A stretch of DNA of 64,000 nt, taken from contig NZ_JAMLFW010000002.1 in assembly GCF_024256385.1 (NCBI RefSeq), forward strand, positions 310,001 to 374,000, given 5' to 3'. Position numbers and translations under genes: made by a program. The first letter of the stretch is position 1. Every line of letters begins with the position of its first letter. This DNA comes from Anatilimnocola floriformis. GTDB lineage: Bacteria; Planctomycetota; Planctomycetia; Pirellulales; Pirellulaceae. Positions 19,181-28,723 of this stretch are shown here, one piece after another. The notes below the pieces were generated by a model that made no database searches, was not told the origin of the DNA, and saw only the letters and a list, made by a program, of their open reading frames with translations.

Positions 19181-19395
19181 CCACCGGCCTCGTGCCGGTG
19201 GGGCGCTCACTGGCCGCTACCGCAGAACCAATCGACACGGCGACCATCGGCCTTGTGCCGATGGGGCCCTCACTGACCAGCTAAGGAAGCGAACAGTGAT
19301 CGCTCCACGGGGATGAACCCCGTGGTCGCGGAAGTGTTTTTCTAGCGTGACACCGTAGCTGGCTAGTGAGCGCTCCACCGGTACAGGGCCGGTGG
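19181..19395. repeat. Cluster of four REP-like hairpins
   Basis: Four stem-loops lie 60-70 bases apart at 19181-19201, 19244-19264, 19305-19325 and 19375-19395. Each has a CCAC- or CCATC-type 5' arm and a GTGG- or GATGG-type 3' arm of 7-8 bp. Stem sequences vary but keep complementarity. The flanking word GGGCGCTCACTGG, or its inverse AGTGAGCGCTCC, shows the first two in one orientation and the last two in the other. The rest of the 626-base gap (18820-19445) has no gene. Confidence 0.75.
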
Positions 19396-19445
19396 TCGCG
19401 AGCGTGAATAGTTGCGCGCCAAGCGATCACTCTGGGCGAGCGTGG

Positions 19446-19754
19446 CTACGGCTCCACATCCACCTGCACTGCCTCACCCTCGACGCGAACGGCAAACGAT
19501 GGATGCACCAGCGACTTGCTCGCCTGATGCTGCCCCGTTGTCACATCGAACTGAAAGCCATGCCAAGGGCAGGTGATGATGCAGCCCTGCAGCCGGCCTT
19601 TGCCGAGCGGGCCACCTTGATGCGGGCACATGCCGTCGAGGGCATAGAACTGCCCGTCGACATTGAAGAGTGCGATAATTCTGCCGCCAGCAATGCATTC
19701 GCGCGCAGACCCCGGTGGGCAGTCTTGAACGCTGGCAATTGTTTCCCAGGGCAT
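19446..19754 (-). CDS. Rieske [2Fe-2S] ferredoxin-like protein
   Basis: This 102-residue single-domain Rieske protein has both cluster motifs: C43-P-H45 in CPHQGGPLG and C62-P-W-H65 in CPWHGFQFD. This is the soluble ferredoxin type found with dioxygenases or as a NirD-like small subunit, and it acts in electron transfer in the cytoplasm. It starts 20 bases after the LpxL-like gene in the same direction, so the two are probably co-transcribed, an uncommon partnership. Confidence 0.92.
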   Translation of the reverse strand: MPWETIASVQDCPPGSARECIAGGRIIALFNVDGQFYALDGMCPHQGGPLGKGRLQGCIITCPWHGFQFDVTTGQHQASKSLVHPSFAVRVEGEAVQVDVEP

Positions 19755-19774
19755 GTTGGTTTTGTGCGTAAGTG

Positions 19775-20719
19775 CTAAGCCGCTTTGGCCGATGGCGCGC
19801 GATCAGCCGTTTTGGCTCGTCCTCGCTTTGGCGGTTCACGCCAGCGGCGGTGCAGCCACCAGTATTGATCGGGCGCTTTGCGGATCTCTTCCTCGAGCAC
19901 CCGATTGTACCACTGCGTGAGGGTCTTCACGTCGGTGCAATCCTTGGGCAGCGCTTGCGGATCGGCAATGTCGGCCAGCCCCAGCTCAAAGTGCAGCGGC
20001 GCGTGCGACCGTTTGCAAGTCAGCAGAATCATCGGTGCATCGCTGAGCAGCGTGAACAGCGCCAACGCCTTGTGACACGACGCCGGTCGGCCGAAGAAAT
20101 CGACCCAGCAACCTTTGTCGCCGGCGTGTTGATCGCCCAGCAGCGCCAGGGCGCCTTTGTTCTTCAGCACCGCATCGGCATCGTTGGCCGAGCCCATCTT
20201 CGGCAGAATGAACTGCCAATTCAATTCGCGAAAGCGAATGACATAGTCATCGAGGTATTTGTTATCGAGCGTCCGCGTGACGGTGAACGTGCTGATGCCC
20301 AGCAACCCGCTCATCAAACCGGCCACTTCAAAATTGCCGAAGTGGGCCGAGACCAGCACCCGCGGTCGATTGAGCAACATCGCCGTGACGAGCTCGCGCG
20401 TGCGACCGAGCTTCACATACTTCCGCCAGTTCGTGGCGTGAATCTTCCGCGGCGCGTGAGCGATCTCGCAGATCATCGTCAGCAAGTGCAACCACATGCC
20501 GCGACCGATTTTATTCCGCTCGTGCTGCGATAGCTCGGGAAACGCCTGCTGGATGTTATCGTCCACCAATTTCCGCCGCATCCGTACGACGTCGTACATC
20601 AGCCAAGCCGCCCCGTGCGCCCAACCGACGCAAGTCTCGATGCTAATCGCCTGCACGACGGCAATGATCACCCGCACGAGCAGATAAAGAGGCAAGTCGA
20701 AACAACGGCGGATGCTCAC
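19775..20719 (-). CDS. LpxL/HtrB-like lipid A acyltransferase
   Basis: This 314-residue member of the lauroyl/myristoyl acyltransferase family adds a secondary acyl chain to the lipid A precursor at the inner membrane. Evidence is the N-terminal membrane helix, the catalytic HxxxxE as HFGNFE in VSAHFGNFEVAG, and the downstream DQHAGDKGCWVDFFGRPAS block. The end is a short basic tail. The GTG at 20719 is preferred because AAGGA lies nine bases upstream; a GTG at 20737 is also in frame. The presence of the gene supports an LPS-bearing outer membrane. Confidence 0.88.
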   Translation of the reverse strand: MSIRRCFDLPLYLLVRVIIAVVQAISIETCVGWAHGAAWLMYDVVRMRRKLVDDNIQQAFPELSQHERNKIGRGMWLHLLTMICEIAHAPRKIHATNWRKYVKLGRTRELVTAMLLNRPRVLVSAHFGNFEVAGLMSGLLGISTFTVTRTLDNKYLDDYVIRFRELNWQFILPKMGSANDADAVLKNKGALALLGDQHAGDKGCWVDFFGRPASCHKALALFTLLSDAPMILLTCKRSHAPLHFELGLADIADPQALPKDCTDVKTLTQWYNRVLEEEIRKAPDQYWWLHRRWREPPKRGRAKTADRAPSAKAA

Positions 20720-20844
20720 GCTGGCGGTCCTTCGCACACAAAACCCGAATCCCTTGGGGAAGCGATTCTGCCAACTTCCCGCCGTCCGGCAAATAGCAGC
20801 TTGTCTCCAGCCGGATGTTGCTAGCAGTGTCGATGCTAGGTCGT

Positions 20845-20911
20845 AGTTCGTGGTTCGTAGTTCTTAGTTAGAAACCTCAAACTACGAACTAAGAACTACG
20901 AACCACGAACT
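20845..20911. repeat. Long perfect inverted repeat (25-bp arms)
   Basis: The 25 bases at 20845-20869 are the exact reverse complement of 20887-20911, with a 17-base loop. Each arm is itself built from repeats of AGTTCGTGGTT / GTAGTTCTTAG. It lies between divergent genes, so it is not an obvious terminator. Confidence 0.85.
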
Positions 20912-21008
20912 AAGAACTCTTCCCACCCGCTTACCGCAGGCGAATTCATCTGGCCCCGTCTTCGCCCGGCTCCTATACTCCGCCGCCCTTACCACAGGAC
21001 CTTGCCTT

Positions 21009-22220
21009 ATGACTTTGCTCACGACGAGGCCGCCGCCGCACAACAACAGCGCCCGCTGGTTGATCGCGGCCAGCGCGCTTGGCTTGCTTCTCTTTCCAGC
21101 GCTCGTCGCTGCGCAAGTGACGTCGCCCGCGCAGCCGCTCGATGCCATTCGCAATCTCCTGCCGGGCACTCCCGCCGCCGGCGATAGCAAGTTCGGCCTC
21201 AAGGTCACCAAGGGAAACGGCACCCTGCCGAATCAGCATGGCCAGGTGTGGCGCGAATACGATCTGACTCCTTACACCTCGCGCATCACCGGCGTCGCTC
21301 GCCCCGAGCAAGCCATCGTCGATTGGATCCTCCGCGAGACCGGCACCGAGACCTGGTTCGGCACGCCCCTGGGCATCCTCAGCGCCGATGCCAATACGCT
21401 GCGGGTCTATCACACGCCCGAAGTGCAAAACACCGTCCGCGATATCGTCGAGCGATTCGTCGCCTACGATCCCACGGCTCACACCCTCACGCTGCGCATC
21501 GTCACCGTCAGCAATCCGGCCTGGCGAACGCGGGCCACCGCGCTGCTCAAGCCCGTCGATGTGCAATCGTCGGGCGTCGATGCCTGGCTCGTCTCGCACG
21601 AAAATTCCGCGATGCTGCAGGACGAACTGAAGCGCCGCGCCGATTTCAAAGAACTCGCCGCCGTCTCGCAACCCGTGCTGCACGGCCAAACGCTGCCGCT
21701 GTCGCAAGTGCAGCCGAAGACCTACATCCGCTGGCTGAAGACGCGACCCGATGGCTGGTCGGGCACCGAACCGATCAGCGGCACGATCGAAGAAGGTTTC
21801 ACGCTGAAGCTCAGCCCACTGATGTCAGCCGACAGTAAAACCGTCGAAGCGAATTTTCAATGCACGATCGACCAGATCGAAAAACTGGTCAACGTGCCGT
21901 TCGACACCACCGTCGGCGGTCAACCACAACGCGCGCAAATTCAAGTGCCGCAGGTCGTCAGTTGGCGTCTGACCGAACGCTTCCGCTGGCCCACCGATCA
22001 GGTGCTGCTCCTCTCCTGCGGCGTGATCGCCAGCCCCACCGGAGAAGCCGGCGGCGCGCTTTCGCTCCTCAAAAAGATCGACACTCGCGCCACCAACGGC
22101 AGCCGCAGCGACGCCCTGGTATTCGTCGAATTCAAACGCAACACGCCCGGCGCAGCCGAAGCCATCAAAAAAGCCGACGCCACGATCTCCACGAATCCAG
22201 TCTCGCGAGGAAGGTACTAG
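21009..22220 (+). CDS. Secreted secretin-like protein
   Basis: A 403-residue protein with an N-terminal signal/anchor (RWLIAASALGLLLFPALVAA). A region near residues 115-160 (NTLRVYHTPEVQNTVRDIVERF) looks like a secretin N-domain. The C-terminal part has strand-rich segments such as GFTLKLSPLMSADSKTVEAN and VPQVVSWRLTERFRWPTDQ that resemble the beta-rich end of secretins. The canonical gate motif is not obvious. It is followed within 60 bases by a Tat/lipoprotein gene, so the two may work together in the envelope. Confidence 0.55.
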   Translation: MTLLTTRPPPHNNSARWLIAASALGLLLFPALVAAQVTSPAQPLDAIRNLLPGTPAAGDSKFGLKVTKGNGTLPNQHGQVWREYDLTPYTSRITGVARPEQAIVDWILRETGTETWFGTPLGILSADANTLRVYHTPEVQNTVRDIVERFVAYDPTAHTLTLRIVTVSNPAWRTRATALLKPVDVQSSGVDAWLVSHENSAMLQDELKRRADFKELAAVSQPVLHGQTLPLSQVQPKTYIRWLKTRPDGWSGTEPISGTIEEGFTLKLSPLMSADSKTVEANFQCTIDQIEKLVNVPFDTTVGGQPQRAQIQVPQVVSWRLTERFRWPTDQVLLLSCGVIASPTGEAGGALSLLKKIDTRATNGSRSDALVFVEFKRNTPGAAEAIKKADATISTNPVSRGRY

Positions 22221-22229
22221 GACTTGCGA

Positions 22230-22258
22230 CCACTGGGCCAGTGGAGCACTCACTGGAC
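22230..22258. repeat. Solo REP-like hairpin
   Basis: CCACTGG (22230-22236) and CCAGTGG (22238-22244) form a 7-bp palindrome followed by AGCACTCACTGG. This is the same hairpin-plus-tail layout as the cluster at 19181-19395. It lies in the 58-base gap between two rightward genes. Confidence 0.65.
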
Positions 22259-22278
22259 AGCTACACACAAACCGCACA

Positions 22279-23130
22279 ATGACTTCCCAGCCCATCACCC
22301 GCCGATCATTCTTCGCCGCTGCTGCCGCAGCCGTGGCGACGGCCTGCGGTTTGACGGGTTGCCGGGGCATTTTGCGCGGTGTCGATGGCTCGGCCTTATA
22401 TGGAGCAGCGCCGACGGGACCGGTCGACAATCCACTCTTTGTGCCGCCGCTCGATCCGGAGTTCGTTTGGAACAATCTGGTCGATGCAGTCGACGATCAT
22501 TTTCTGATTGAGCGCGAAGAGCGCGTCCGGCTGATTGGCGGCATTCTCACCGAAGGTCGGATCGACACTTATCCGCGCATCGGTTCAACATTGCTCGAGC
22601 CGTGGCGCGGCGACAGCACGCCCGGTTATGAAAAATTGCACGCCACGCTCCAATCGATTCGCCGGAAGGCCACGGTGCGGCTCATTCCGACCGAAGGAGG
22701 CGCGCTGGTCGACGTCGTCGTGCAGAAGGAACTCGAGGATCTCGACAAACCCGAGAACGCCACGGCAGGCAACGCGACGCTCCGTCACGATGGCACGCTG
22801 GTCCGCAACGAAGGTCCACCGGGCCGTTTCAGTGTGACGCTTGGCTGGATTCCAATCGGCCGCGATTGCTCCCTCGAACAAAAAATCCTCCGCGACATTC
22901 AATGCCGCCTCAACGTTCCCGGCACCGGCGCATCGCCGACGAGCGTTCCACCAGAACAAATGGAAAGCTCCGCCGAAACGATCGCCCCTGGTGAAATGCG
23001 CCCAGGTGGTCCAAGCAATTCCGGCCCCTCCGGCTGGCAACCACGCCCCGGCTTAGAATCACTCCCCGCCCCGCGAGGGCCAGGCCAACCGCAGGGCAAT
23101 ATCCTGCTGCCCAGCCAGCTGCCCCCCTAA
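22279..23130 (+). CDS. Tat-exported lipoprotein, hypothetical
   Basis: A 283-residue protein with a twin-arginine signal (RRSFFAAAAAAVATACGLTGC) that also contains a lipobox (LTGC), so it is likely a Tat-exported lipoprotein. The mature part includes FVWNNLVDAVDDHFLIEREER and TVRLIPTEGGALVDVVVQKEL, then a proline-rich tail. I know similar planctomycete lipoproteins but no function for them. It follows the secretin-like gene in the same direction. Confidence 0.7.
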   Translation: MTSQPITRRSFFAAAAAAVATACGLTGCRGILRGVDGSALYGAAPTGPVDNPLFVPPLDPEFVWNNLVDAVDDHFLIEREERVRLIGGILTEGRIDTYPRIGSTLLEPWRGDSTPGYEKLHATLQSIRRKATVRLIPTEGGALVDVVVQKELEDLDKPENATAGNATLRHDGTLVRNEGPPGRFSVTLGWIPIGRDCSLEQKILRDIQCRLNVPGTGASPTSVPPEQMESSAETIAPGEMRPGGPSNSGPSGWQPRPGLESLPAPRGPGQPQGNILLPSQLPP

Positions 23131-23361
23131 CGTCGTCGAACCGCTCCGCGGTCGATGAATGGAAGTATACCAGCCGCGCACCGCCGAAAGAGCCCCGCGA
23201 CTTTCGGCACTTCGGCGAGTGGAGCTGGCAGCGGAGAATCTTCGTTCGAGACGAGAGCGAACCTAACCTCGATCCGCCTAACCCGGAACTTCGCGGAGCT
23301 CGTTCCTTGGCGCACTTCAGTTCAACCTCAACCCATCGTTTTCGGAGAAAACGACGACATT
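23131..23361 (+). repeat. Compound repeat element, copy A
   Basis: The unit begins directly after the TAA at 23130 with CGTCGTCGAACCGCTCCGCG and ends in GAAAACGACGACATTG. It contains three hairpins: GCCGAAAG/CTTTCGGC (23183-23208), GGAAC/GTTCC (23285-23306) and CGTTTTC/GAAAACG (23337-23353). The ends are inverted repeats around CGACGACA/TGTCGTCG. Copy B follows head to tail. Confidence 0.8.
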
Positions 23362-23593
23362 GTCGTCGATCACTCCGTGCTCGGTGGGTTAAGGCAAACC
23401 AACCGCGCGCCGCCGAAAGAGCCCCGCGACTTTCGGCACTTCGGCGAGTGAAGCTGGCAGCGGAGAATCTTTCGTTTGAAGCGAGAGCGAACCTAACCTC
23501 AATGCGCCTAACCCGGAACTTCGCGGGGCTCGTTCCTTGGCGCACTTCAGCTCAACCTAAGCCCATCGTTTTCGGAGAAAACGACGACATTGG
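23358..23593 (+). repeat. Compound repeat element, copy B
   Basis: A second unit in direct orientation, over 85% alike to copy A by eye, sharing the central hairpins and the GAACCTAACCTC and GCGCACTTCAG blocks. It starts with CATTGTCGTCGATCACTCCG and ends with ACGACGACATTGG, right at the stop codon of the leftward gene (23594). Together the two copies fill the entire gap between the two convergent stops. Confidence 0.8.
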
Positions 23594-24574
23594 TTACTCT
23601 TTTCCTTTTCGTTCGTTCCACTCGCGTTCGAACTTGGCGTCGCATTCGGCGCAGTCTTCGCCGGTGTCGTAGTGGCGCGTATAGCCCGTTGGCCCGAGTC
23701 GCGGATGCACGCATTCTTCGGGGAGCAAATCATCGACCAGCCAGCGATAGGTCTCGCGCGCGGTAGAGTGCTCGCACATATGCACCGCCACGCAATGCCA
23801 TGCCAGGCGAGCGAGCAGCTTGCGAAGTTCCTCCACAGCATCCTCTTCGCTGACGATGTCGACGGACTTTTTCAAGACGAGTGGCGGATCAAATAACTCC
23901 GTGAACGGCACATCCTTGGTGCCGTCGAGCACTTCATCCATTTGCTCGTATAACTGTTTCGTTTCCGGATCGATGCCGGGAATGACTTCATCCCAGGGAA
24001 GCTTCTGCCCTGATTCGGCCGCTGCATTTTCCACCTCGCTTTCCTCTATTTCGCCGTCGCCTTTCTCTTCGGCATTTGCCGCGTGCAACTGCTCGTCGAG
24101 GTTCTCCGGAAACAGCTGATAGGGATCGGCATCGTCTGCCGTCGGCTCGGACTCTCCCAACAAGTCGCCGCTCTGCAGTTCCTTCCACTCTTCTAGCGAA
24201 GGCGGGGGAAGATCGGGAGGATCGAACACAATCGTCGGCGAAAAAACCTCGGCTACGATGGGCCCATCCTGGCTGAACCATTCCAAGTAAATCGACGTGC
24301 GACCATCGGCGAGCGTGCGGAGTTCGATCTGCCCGGTCACGCCGTTCTGAAAATTGGCCAGATCATCGACCACCTTTCGCGGACAGTCAGCGTCGCTGCT
24401 CGGCGCGGGCGAAGCAAAACGCAAATGCTTGCCGGCCAGTTCGCCCGACAAGTTGCCGGTCAGTTCCAGCCGCACGCCATAGTCGACCGCAAAATCAATC
24501 CAGCCGCAGACGGAATTCCGTCGCTTGTTCGTCAGTTCGCCGGCCGTAATCTGGCTGCCAATGCGGGTCGTCAT
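23594..24574 (-). CDS. Conserved hypothetical protein (acidic, soluble)
   Basis: A 326-residue protein with no signal peptide and no family I recognise. The first half is strand-rich (AVDYGVRLELTGNLSGELAGKH, GVTGQIELRTLADGRTSIYLEW). The middle is strongly acidic (GESEPTADDADPYQLF to EEKGDGEIEESEVENA). The C-terminal third is helical and Cys/His-containing (LARLAWHCVAVHMCEHSTA, then YDTGEDCAECDAKFERE). The ATG at 24574 is preferred over an upstream in-frame start at 24700. Confidence 0.6.
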   Translation of the reverse strand: MTTRIGSQITAGELTNKRRNSVCGWIDFAVDYGVRLELTGNLSGELAGKHLRFASPAPSSDADCPRKVVDDLANFQNGVTGQIELRTLADGRTSIYLEWFSQDGPIVAEVFSPTIVFDPPDLPPPSLEEWKELQSGDLLGESEPTADDADPYQLFPENLDEQLHAANAEEKGDGEIEESEVENAAAESGQKLPWDEVIPGIDPETKQLYEQMDEVLDGTKDVPFTELFDPPLVLKKSVDIVSEEDAVEELRKLLARLAWHCVAVHMCEHSTARETYRWLVDDLLPEECVHPRLGPTGYTRHYDTGEDCAECDAKFEREWNERKGKE

Positions 24575-24749
24575 GTGGCTTGCTTGAGAAGGGCAATCGA
24601 TTGCTAAAACCAATGCTTTTTGATGCCGAGTACAATACCAAGGATTGGCAGCAATGCAATATTCTGCAACTGTTGTTAGTTGTTGGATTGGCAGCTTCAA
24701 GCCATGATGATTTATGCTCCTTCTGGGCCTTTGGCGCGGCGAAGCTAAA

Positions 24750-25327
24750 TCAAAACAGCTTCCGGCTGATAACGAGTGCCACTGCCAAAGTCAATAACGT
24801 GCCCAGCCAAGCTGCCCACGCGATGAGTAGAAACAGCGTGCCGCCAACAGGCTTGGGCCGCATCTTACGCCACGCGTGCAACCACGAAGCGAGAACGTAG
24901 CCAGGGCACAACACCCACAAAAATCCGCCATAAGCGAAAAAATAGTAGACCAGAATCCGATCGGCCACATGCGGCATTCCTGGGAATATTGCTTTGGGAA
25001 TCGGCAACGCCATCGTTAGTTCGGCTATCGTCACCGCGACTGCAATAAAGGTGAGAAACAACCGGCAAGCGCTGCGCACGAACGGATCAACACGATTGTT
25101 GACCAGAATGAGGCAGGCGATTGCGGGCGGAACAAAGAACATCAAAACTGTCCGGTCGACATTCGGCAGCCAGGCAAGCTGGACGACGGCTGTAGTCAAC
25201 GCACCGAACGCGAAGAGGTCGTGAAGCAGCAACAGCCAACGAATCAACCTGCGCTGTCCGCCCTGTTGATCACCGCGATGGATCGCTTCCGACGAATACT
25301 GATTGCCGAGGGGAGTCCACCTACTCA

Positions 25328-25328
<1 letters not shown>
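24750..25328 (-). CDS. Hypothetical membrane protein coupled to the sulfatase gene
   Basis: This 192-residue protein has about four to five membrane helices (LIRWLLLLHDLFAFGALTTA, TVLMFFVPPAIACLILVNN, ILVYYFFAYGGFLWVLCPGY, LIAWAAWLGTLLTLAVALVI). The ATG overlaps the sulfatase stop as TGATG, so it is translationally coupled to it. No family was recognised. Confidence 0.65.
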
Positions 25329-27181
<1,853 letters not shown>

Positions 27182-27222
27182 GATAGTTCGCGTGTTGATC
27201 TTGATTGATGTCGAGAATCGGC

Positions 27223-27424
27223 CCCACAGAGCTTGCTCGGTGGAGCCTTGATTTTGCACTAGACGCCGCAGCATTTGCCTTCGCCCCCGCCGACCTCGTG
27301 TCGGTGGAGCGAGTGATTGGAAACCGCGAAATCATTCGCTCCACTGAGGCGAACTCAGTGGGGGCGAGAAAACTGAGAAACGATTCTGGTGCAGAATCGT
27401 TTCACCACCGAGCAAGCTCGGTGG
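27223..27424. repeat. Cluster of five hairpins (REP-like)
   Basis: Five stem-loops lie in 200 bases: an imperfect CCACAGAGC/GCTCGGTGG (27223-27243), CCGCCGAC/GTCGGTGG (27287-27307), CCACTGAG/CTCAGTGG (27341-27361), a perfect 10-bp AAACGATTCT/AGAATCGTTT (27378-27402) and CCACCGAGC/GCTCGGTGG (27405-27424). All but the fourth share the CC...GTGG arms and GGAGC-type flank of the other REP-like units. The cluster fills most of the 343-base gap between two divergent genes. Confidence 0.7.
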
Positions 27425-27524
27425 AGTCCAAGGCGTCCCTGTTGTATCACATGCTCGCGCACTCCGCGATTTTCTCCTCATCTCCCGCTCGCCCCATCTC
27501 CAGTTGAGCTGGTATTGTGAGCGC

Positions 27525-27851
27525 ATGCCGCCTACTCGAACTTCGCCGGTCATTCCCTGGCGAGTACCGCTAACGTTCTTCATTATCCATCACGTGCTCG
27601 TGGTGATGTTTGCCTTGCAAAATCCTCCGATGGTAGGTCCTAGCGCACATGACGGTTCGATGGTATGGCTGACCTGGGTTTGGATTGATTTTCCTCTGGG
27701 AATTGCGGCCATGTATGCAAGTGAAATGACAGAATCTAATTCGGTTGCCGTGACCCTGGTCGCCGTGATCGGCGGCTTGCAGTGGGTGTTGTGGGGAATG
27801 TTAATCGAGGCCGCCGGCAGATTTCTCCGCTGGGTTTCAACGAAAAAATAG
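27525..27851 (+). CDS. Small hypothetical membrane protein
   Basis: A 108-residue protein with three hydrophobic segments (VPLTFFIIHHVLVVMFAL, WLTWVWIDFPLGIAAMYA, VTLVAVIGGLQWVLWGMLI). No family was recognised. The ATG at 27525 is used; a TTG seven codons earlier is less likely. Confidence 0.55.
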   Translation: MPPTRTSPVIPWRVPLTFFIIHHVLVVMFALQNPPMVGPSAHDGSMVWLTWVWIDFPLGIAAMYASEMTESNSVAVTLVAVIGGLQWVLWGMLIEAAGRFLRWVSTKK

Positions 27852-27956
27852 GCCGCGAAATAGTTATGACCGTTTTCGCCCCATCTCCTTCATTCAGCTC
27901 GGCGCTGGTATCGTGAACATTCCGTAATCGTCTCGCCATTCCTGCAGCATTCCGCC

Positions 27957-28715
27957 GTGCCAGAGCCCGCCACCGTGACCACCGAGCAGCCCTTCGACGT
28001 GCCCGCCGAGCGCCGGCCGCGTCATGTGGCCGTCATCATGGATGGCAACGGCCGGTGGGCGCAGCGGCGAAATTTGCCACGCATCGAAGGTCACCGCCGT
28101 GGCGTGAATAGCGTCCGCAACACGGTCGAAGAAGCCGCCCGACTCCACCTGGCTCAGCTCACGCTGTTTTGCTTGTCGAGCGAAAACTGGAAACGGCCGC
28201 AGCGGGAGCTCGATTTTTTGATGCACCTGCTCGAGCAGTACATGATCGAAGAGCGGTCGACGATTCTGAAACAGAATATCGTTGTCTCGATCATCGGCCG
28301 CCGCGACGGCATCCCGGCGGCGACGCTGCGCGAGATGGATGAAACAGTCCGCCTGAGTGCGGCGAACAACGGCACGCGGTTGTGCCTGGCGATCAACTAT
28401 GGCAGTCGCGGCGAAATCGTCGATGCGACGCGAGCCATCGCGCAGCAAGTGAAGGACGGCTTGCTGTCGCCGGAACAGATCGATGAAAAAACGATCTCCG
28501 ATAATCTGTATACCCAGAACATGCCCGACCCCGACCTGCTGATTCGCACCGCGGGCGAAATGCGGATCAGCAATTTTCTGCTCTGGCAAATCAGCTATGC
28601 GGAGCTGTGGGTCACCGAGCGCTGCTGGCCGGAGTTTGAAATCGCCGATCTGCATCAGGCCATTCGCGACTTCGCCGGCCGCGATCGCCGCTTCGGCGGT
28701 CTGTCTCAGATCTGA
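27957..28715 (+). CDS. uppS: Undecaprenyl diphosphate synthase
   Basis: A 252-residue cis-prenyltransferase that elongates farnesyl diphosphate with isopentenyl units to make undecaprenyl diphosphate, the carrier for envelope polymers. The signature HVAVIMDGNGRWAQRR contains the catalytic Asp at residue 29. Further family blocks are LTLFCLSSENWKRP, DLLIRTAGEMRISNFLLWQ and AELWVTERCWPEF. Length matches the family. The start is GTG at 27957. It is followed eight bases later by cdsA, the common uppS-cdsA order. Confidence 0.95.
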   Translation: MPEPATVTTEQPFDVPAERRPRHVAVIMDGNGRWAQRRNLPRIEGHRRGVNSVRNTVEEAARLHLAQLTLFCLSSENWKRPQRELDFLMHLLEQYMIEERSTILKQNIVVSIIGRRDGIPAATLREMDETVRLSAANNGTRLCLAINYGSRGEIVDATRAIAQQVKDGLLSPEQIDEKTISDNLYTQNMPDPDLLIRTAGEMRISNFLLWQISYAELWVTERCWPEFEIADLHQAIRDFAGRDRRFGGLSQI

Positions 28716-28723
28716 AAGGGCCG

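Noticed and set aside
19181-19395. Possible CRISPR array
   Set aside because: The units are hairpins with differing stem sequences and alternating orientation, not identical direct repeats with unique spacers, and there are no cas genes.
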